Shown here: in pieces, positions 50,815 through 54,676 of the stretch
How the letters are laid out: every line of letters starts with the position of its first letter
Numbering within the stretch: the first letter of the stretch is position 1
NCBI GenBank assembly: GCA_034189165.1
Contig: JAXHVN010000012.1
Coordinates: 1 to 54,676, forward strand
From: JAASSS01 sp021767745
GTDB taxonomy: Bacteria; Pseudomonadota; Gammaproteobacteria; UBA5335
Length of the DNA stretch: 54,676 nucleotides
Direction: 5' to 3'
Position numbers and translations under genes: made by a program
The notes under the pieces: generated by a model
What the model was told of the DNA's origin: nothing
The model's database searches: none
The model's input: the letters and a program-made list of their open reading frames with translations, nothing else

Positions 50815-51567
50815 ATGGCCAGTTTCCAACTGCACGAAATGCGCCGCGCCTGCACCAGCTGCAGTCTACGCGAACTGTGCCTGCCCGATGGTATGTCTGC
50901 CGAGGACCTGGCCCGGCTCGACGAGATCGTGATGCGGCGCCGGCCGGTGGGCCGACAGGCGGTGCTCTTCCACCAGGGCGAACCGATGAGCTCGATCTAT
51001 GCCGTGCGCTCGGGTTCGGTGAAGAGCACCACGTTGGCGACCGACGGCGGCGAACAGATCACCGGCTTCCATCTGCCCGGCGAGCTGATCGGGCTGGATG
51101 CCATCGCCACCGGAACCCACGGCTGTACCGTCACGGCGCTGGAGACCTCCAGCGTCTGCGAGCTGCCGTTCGATCAGCTCGACATGCTCAGCGGCCAGAT
51201 CCCCGGACTGCGGCGCCAGCTCCTGCGCCTGATGTCGCGGGAGATCCGGCACGACCAGCGAGCCCTGCTGATGCTCGGGCAGAAGAACGCCGAGCAACGC
51301 CTGGCGACACTGCTGTTGAACCTCTCGGCGCGCCTGCAGCAGCGCGGCCTGTCGGCGACCCGCTTTCGCCTGAGCATGGCGCGCGGCGATATCGCCAACT
51401 ATCTCGGCCTGGCGGTAGAAACCGTCAGTCGGCTGCTGGCACGGTTCCAGGAACAGGGACTGCTGCAGGTGGCCGGCCGCGAGGTGACTCTCCTGGATTC
51501 GGCGCGACTGCGGCTGCTGGTGGAGTGCGAGCCGGACGCGGCAGTTACCCATCAGGGCCGCGGCTGA
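50815..51567 (+). CDS. fnr: FNR-type oxygen-sensing transcription regulator
   Basis: A 250-residue CRP/FNR-family regulator. The N-terminal Cys13-x2-Cys16-x5-Cys22 (ACTSCSLRELC) and Cys115 in ETSSVCELPFD match the four [4Fe-4S] ligands of E. coli FNR. The cNMP-fold includes GFHLPGELIGLDAIATGTHG. The helix-turn-helix MARGDIANYLGLAVETVSRL carries the E-x2-SR recognition residues typical of TTGAT-binding FNRs. Start ATG at 50815 with GAGG upstream. No FNR box is visible just upstream, but only a short region is available. Its end overlaps the next gene by 16 bp. Confidence 0.93.
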   Translation: MASFQLHEMRRACTSCSLRELCLPDGMSAEDLARLDEIVMRRRPVGRQAVLFHQGEPMSSIYAVRSGSVKSTTLATDGGEQITGFHLPGELIGLDAIATGTHGCTVTALETSSVCELPFDQLDMLSGQIPGLRRQLLRLMSREIRHDQRALLMLGQKNAEQRLATLLLNLSARLQQRGLSATRFRLSMARGDIANYLGLAVETVSRLLARFQEQGLLQVAGREVTLLDSARLRLLVECEPDAAVTHQGRG

Positions 51568-52703
51568 GCCGCGGGTACGGGCGGCGTCGCTGCGGCCGGG
51601 CCTACCAGGCAGTCCAGCAACGGTGCTATCCGCGCTCGGGCCCGTGCCTCGGCGGCCTCGAACAGCAGCGCGAAGGCGGGCTCGCCCCCGCAGTCCTCGG
51701 CGATGGACACGGCCTCGCCCGCCGCCAGCCGATCGGCCCAGCCGGCGCGCACGGCTGCCCAGAACGGCCCGCTTCTCGCCCAGTACGCCTCGGCCGCGCC
51801 GAAATCGAAGCCGACGATGCGCCGATAGCGGTTCAGCCCCAGCTCACGGGCATGGTAACGGCCGGTGCCAGCCATCGACGCGGGCTGTTCCGCCGCTTGC
51901 GGCACGTCCAGCCGCTTGAGGTTGTCCTGCTCGTGCAGCCAGCCAAGCGGCTGTACCGTCAGCCGGTGCCGGCTCACGAGCAGGGAGTAGTCGGCCGCGC
52001 CCGTGCGCTCGCGGCGGGGCAATGGCCGCCAGCCCGGCTCGCTGTGCCACTGCGAAAAGCTGCGATTGTGTTGCCAGCGGCCAATCGCCGCGTAGCGCGG
52101 CGAGTCATCCACCTGATACACGCTCTGCGACCAGCGGCCGCGGGCGTCGGCCGGCGCCAGCGGCATGCGCCGCCACTGGCGTGGGGGGCGGAACGTCAGC
52201 AGATCTGCCGGCTCGAACTGCCAGTCCTGACGCCAGTGCTTCTGCACGAAGGGACCGGCCACCGTCCCGTCGGGCTGTGCCACGAACATCGTCAGGATGT
52301 GCTGCAGGCTGATGAAGTCGGGCCGTGACTCGAGCACGAACACCCGCTCGGTCGCCCAGGAGCGATAGGGACGGGCCGGGGTGTAGGGCGGCTCGAACAG
52401 CGCCGTCTCCAGAAAGTCGAAGCTCACCCGATAGTCGCCGGCCAGGGCGAGGATGGCGGCGCGATCACGCGCCAGCGGCGTCTGCGCGGCCTGCAGGCGG
52501 TCCCAGGCCGGCGCCGGCTGGTCGGCGAGGGTGACGGCCGTGCCGGTGCTGGTGCCGCCGCGGGGCGCGAGCGTGGCGGCGTCGACGAAGGGCCAGCCGA
52601 AGACATAATCTGCAGCTACGACCGCGCCCGGCAGCAGCAGGCAAAGCCCGGCTGCGACGCACGCCGCACACCGGCGCCCTAATGATCTGGAGGTACCGAT
52701 CAT
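51552..52703 (-). CDS. Exported DUF6607 protein
   Basis: A 383-residue protein with a signal peptide (RCAACVAAGLCLLLPGAVVA). It contains the conserved string DYRVSFDFLETALFE, SWATERVFVLE, FVQKHWRQDWQFEPADLLTF, QSVYQVDDSPRYAAIGRW, WRPLPRRERT and GWLHEQDNLKRLD, all typical of DUF6607, whose function is unknown. The ATG at 52703 overlaps the start of the divergent DUF411 gene (CATG). A GGGGAAG lies before it. Convergent end with fnr. Confidence 0.8.
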   Translation of the reverse strand: MIGTSRSLGRRCAACVAAGLCLLLPGAVVAADYVFGWPFVDAATLAPRGGTSTGTAVTLADQPAPAWDRLQAAQTPLARDRAAILALAGDYRVSFDFLETALFEPPYTPARPYRSWATERVFVLESRPDFISLQHILTMFVAQPDGTVAGPFVQKHWRQDWQFEPADLLTFRPPRQWRRMPLAPADARGRWSQSVYQVDDSPRYAAIGRWQHNRSFSQWHSEPGWRPLPRRERTGAADYSLLVSRHRLTVQPLGWLHEQDNLKRLDVPQAAEQPASMAGTGRYHARELGLNRYRRIVGFDFGAAEAYWARSGPFWAAVRAGWADRLAAGEAVSIAEDCGGEPAFALLFEAAEARARARIAPLLDCLVGPAAATPPVPAAQPRP

Positions 52704-53232
52704 GATGAAGCTTCCCCGCCTGCTCCTGTCGCTGACGGCGTTCACTGCGATGGCTGGGCTGGCCGCCTGCGAGCCGCAGCCGGAAGTGCCGACGCCGCCG
52801 GCGGCCGCTGCCGACGCCGCTGCCGCGATCACAGTCTACAAGTCACCCACCTGCGGATGTTGCGGCCGCTGGGCCGACCATCTGGCCGAGGCCGGCTTCG
52901 CGGTGCGCGAGGTGGAGCTCGAGGATCTTCATGCGGTGAAGCATGCCAACGGCATTCCGCCCGGGCTCGGCTCCTGCCATACCGCCGAGGTCGCCGGCTA
53001 TGCCATCGAAGGCCATGTCCCGGCGGCGGAAATCCATCGCCTGCTGGCGGAACGGCCGGCAGTGGCGGGCCTGGCCGTGCCGGCCATGCCGATCGGCTCG
53101 CCGGGCATGGAGCAGGGCGGGCGGACCGATCGCTACGTGGTGCAGGCCTTCGACGCCGAGGGCAACAGCACGCCGTACGCCCATTACGAGGGCCCGAGGC
53201 GCCTGAGCACGCACGGGCCCAATCACAACTGA
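52702..53232 (+). CDS. DUF411 metal-binding lipoprotein
   Basis: A 176-residue protein with a lipobox: FTAMAGLAAC at the end of the signal, so it is likely a lipoprotein. The DUF411 domain has the CGCC metal site (SPTCGCCGRWADHLAEAGFA) and GIPPGLGSCHTAEVAGYAIE and GHVPAAEIHRLLAERP. DUF411 proteins bind copper or similar ions; the neighbouring RND pump fits that. Start ATG at 52702 with GGAGG upstream. It overlaps the next minus-strand gene by 10 bp. Confidence 0.88.
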   Translation: MMKLPRLLLSLTAFTAMAGLAACEPQPEVPTPPAAAADAAAAITVYKSPTCGCCGRWADHLAEAGFAVREVELEDLHAVKHANGIPPGLGSCHTAEVAGYAIEGHVPAAEIHRLLAERPAVAGLAVPAMPIGSPGMEQGGRTDRYVVQAFDAEGNSTPYAHYEGPRRLSTHGPNHN

Positions 53233-53507
53233 CACCACACCGACTCGAAGTGCGGGTCGTCCGGATTGTAGTCCGGCTGGGGCCCCTCGAAATGGTCGCC
53301 GAGTAGCCGCAGATCATGCATGTGCTCGACGTGGAACAGCTTCCAGCCGAGCTTGTCGCTGCGGCTCGAGCCGTCGCTCTGCCAGGCGCTGAGCGCTTCG
53401 TGGCCGCGACTGTTCATGCCCCAGATGTGCGGCTCCACGATGCGCAGATGGCCCGCGTAGCGGAAGGACAGCCGCCGGCGCTGCTCGATCGCCCGATCGA
53501 TACTCAT
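53223..53507 (-). CDS. Small WYL-like protein
   Basis: A 94-residue protein beginning MSIDRAIEQRRRLSFRYAGH and containing RIVEPHIWGMNSRGHEALSA, which recalls the WYL fold found in many ligand-sensing regulators, but there is no helix-turn-helix. It may bind a small ligand or be a stand-alone WYL-like domain; the assignment is tentative. Start at 53507 has GGAG upstream on the minus strand. It follows the RND gene 37 bp downstream, so the two may be one transcript. Convergent overlap of 10 bp with DUF411. Confidence 0.5.
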   Translation of the reverse strand: MSIDRAIEQRRRLSFRYAGHLRIVEPHIWGMNSRGHEALSAWQSDGSSRSDKLGWKLFHVEHMHDLRLLGDHFEGPQPDYNPDDPHFESVWCQL

Positions 53508-53544
53508 CAACCTGCTCCTCGTCGCTCGTCGCCCGTTGCCCGCC

Positions 53545-54676
53545 TCAGCTGCTGGCGCGTCTCTCCTCTGCATCCCCATCCTGCTGCGGCGGTGCGAACC
53601 ACGGATACACCGCCGGCAGCACCACCAGCGTCAGCAGTGTCGAGGTGATCAGCCCGCCGACGACCACCGCCGCCAGCGGCCGTTGCACATTGGCGCCGAT
53701 CCCGGTCGCCAGCAGCAGCGGCACCAGGCCCAGGATCGCGACCGACGCGGTCATGAGCACCGGACGCAGGCGCAGCTCAGCGCCCTCGTGCACCGCCTGT
53801 TCGAGGCCGCGGCCTTCCTCGCGCAGGTCGTTGATGTAGCGAACCAGCACCACCCCATTGAGCACCGCGACCCCGAATACCGCGATGAAACCGACCGCAC
53901 CGGGCACAGACAGGTACAGGCCCGAGAGCCACAGCGCGAAGATGCCGCCGGTGATGGCGAAGGGCACGTTCAGGAAGATCAGCGCCGCATAGCGCAGGCT
54001 GCTGAAGGCGGAGTAGAGCATCAGAAAGATCAGCGCCAGGGTGATCGGGACCGCGACGTACAGTGTGCGCATGGCACGTTGCTGATTCTCGAACTCGCCG
54101 CCGTACTCGATGCGATACAGTGGCGGCAGGGTCACCTCGCGCTGCACCTGCTGCTGGATCTCGCGCACCACGCTACCCATGTCGCGCCCCCGCACGCCGA
54201 ACAGCACGTAGGCCCGTCGTTCGCCGAGGTTGCGCGAGATCAGTCGCGGCCCATCGAAGACCTGCAGATCCGCCACCCGCGAGAGCGGGATCAGTTCGCC
54301 GGAAGGCGTACGCAGCGGCAGCTCGCGGATCGTCGGCAGGCTGTCGCGCGCCTGTGGCTGCAGGCGCACGAAGACATCGAAACGCCGCACGCCCTCGAAC
54401 ACCTGCTTGGCGCTCATGCCGCCGATGCCGATCTCCACCGCCTCCAGCACCTGATCGACCGTCATGCCGTAGCGGGCCAGCGCCTCCCGATCCGGACGAA
54501 TCTCGATCTGCGGCTTACCGAACTGCTGCTGCAGGCGGCTGTCGGCCGTGCCCTCTACGCTGCGAACGATGCCGAGCACCTGCTCACCCAGGTCGCGCAG
54601 CGTCGCCAGATCCGGCCCGTAGATGCTGACCACCAACTGCGAAAGCACCCCGGTGATGAGTTCGTTGCTACGCATC
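53545..54676 (-). CDS. Heavy-metal RND efflux transporter (CusA/CzcA family), C-terminal part
   Basis: The last 377 codons of an inner-membrane HME-RND pump that expels metal ions; the N-terminal part lies beyond the window. The visible part has NELITGVLSQLVVSIYGPDL and KQVFEGVRRFDVFVRLQ from the periplasmic pore region, then helices VAVPITLALIFLMLYSAFS, FGVAVLNGVVLVRYINDLRE (typical HME motif), RPVLMTASVAILGLVPLLLA and STLLTLVVLPAVYPWF. The adjacent DUF411 metal lipoprotein suggests copper or silver, but the metal is not proven. Frame is intact to the window edge. Confidence 0.9.
   Translation of the reverse strand, partial: MRSNELITGVLSQLVVSIYGPDLATLRDLGEQVLGIVRSVEGTADSRLQQQFGKPQIEIRPDREALARYGMTVDQVLEAVEIGIGGMSAKQVFEGVRRFDVFVRLQPQARDSLPTIRELPLRTPSGELIPLSRVADLQVFDGPRLISRNLGERRAYVLFGVRGRDMGSVVREIQQQVQREVTLPPLYRIEYGGEFENQQRAMRTLYVAVPITLALIFLMLYSAFSSLRYAALIFLNVPFAITGGIFALWLSGLYLSVPGAVGFIAVFGVAVLNGVVLVRYINDLREEGRGLEQAVHEGAELRLRPVLMTASVAILGLVPLLLATGIGANVQRPLAAVVVGGLITSTLLTLVVLPAVYPWFAPPQQDGDAEERRASS

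Overview
This is a high-GC chromosomal segment of a gammaproteobacterium. The evidence is the ffh-rpsP-rimM-trmD-rplS block with the divergent ypjD-yfjD pair beside ffh (the Escherichia coli arrangement), RNase E with a long leader, and close homologues of YafJ, YqjG, TtcA, EpmC, HslR, YtjA and FNR. I cannot name the genus; a deep-branching lineage (Chromatiales, Nevskiales or Xanthomonadales-like) is a guess. I saw no rRNA, tRNA, CRISPR array, insertion sequence, phage gene or replication origin. One run of Ns (17125-17224) is an assembly gap that cuts a gene.

Layout. 1-4553 (minus strand): rne (cut by the window edge), the CorB/YfjD-like CNNM-CBS transporter and YpjD. 4667-8026 (plus): ffh, rpsP, rimM, trmD and rplS, ended by a strong hairpin. 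8109-16536 (plus): eight tightly packed genes (SppA, glutathionyl-hydroquinone reductase, YafJ-type amidotransferase, photolyase, a small Tat-type protein, GMC oxidoreductase, PPK2, DUF2845), probably one long envelope, redox and stress operon. 16547-23954: short single units, including a PGPGW membrane protein, YtjA, a DEDDh exonuclease, a thioesterase, a diguanylate cyclase, TtcA, two small exported proteins and a FATP-type acyl-CoA synthetase.

24189-34281 (plus): a type II secretion operon, gspC to gspM in canonical order, nearly every junction overlapping. No gspN or gspO is present and GspC has a degenerate PDZ. 34296-35349 (minus): ThpR/LigT and a DUF4168 protein. 35396-37060: ETF-ubiquinone oxidoreductase. 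37211-41103 holds the most unusual item: four consecutive genes for exported proteins, A1-B1-B2-A2. A1 and A2 are clan GH-A-like TIM-barrel glycosidase homologues. B1 and B2 are paralogous proteins with a hydrolase-like nucleophile elbow. A perfect 10-bp inverted repeat sits just before B1. With a signal peptide on each protein and a type II system 3 kb away, they are candidate secretion substrates.

41139-54676: alanine dehydrogenase, EpmC with an added cysteine-rich N-terminus, phospholipase A, a SIMPL protein, a chalcone isomerase-like protein, HslR, a NUDIX hydrolase, an isocitrate dehydrogenase fused to a CBS pair, a MoCF-domain protein, an SDR, an MBL-fold hydrolase, an FNR-type regulator, DUF6607, a DUF411 metal-binding lipoprotein, a small WYL-like protein and the C-terminal part of a heavy-metal RND pump. 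The last four suggest a metal-handling neighbourhood. Gene packing is extreme: convergent pairs share CTAG stop overlaps, and divergent pairs share CATG at their likely start codons.
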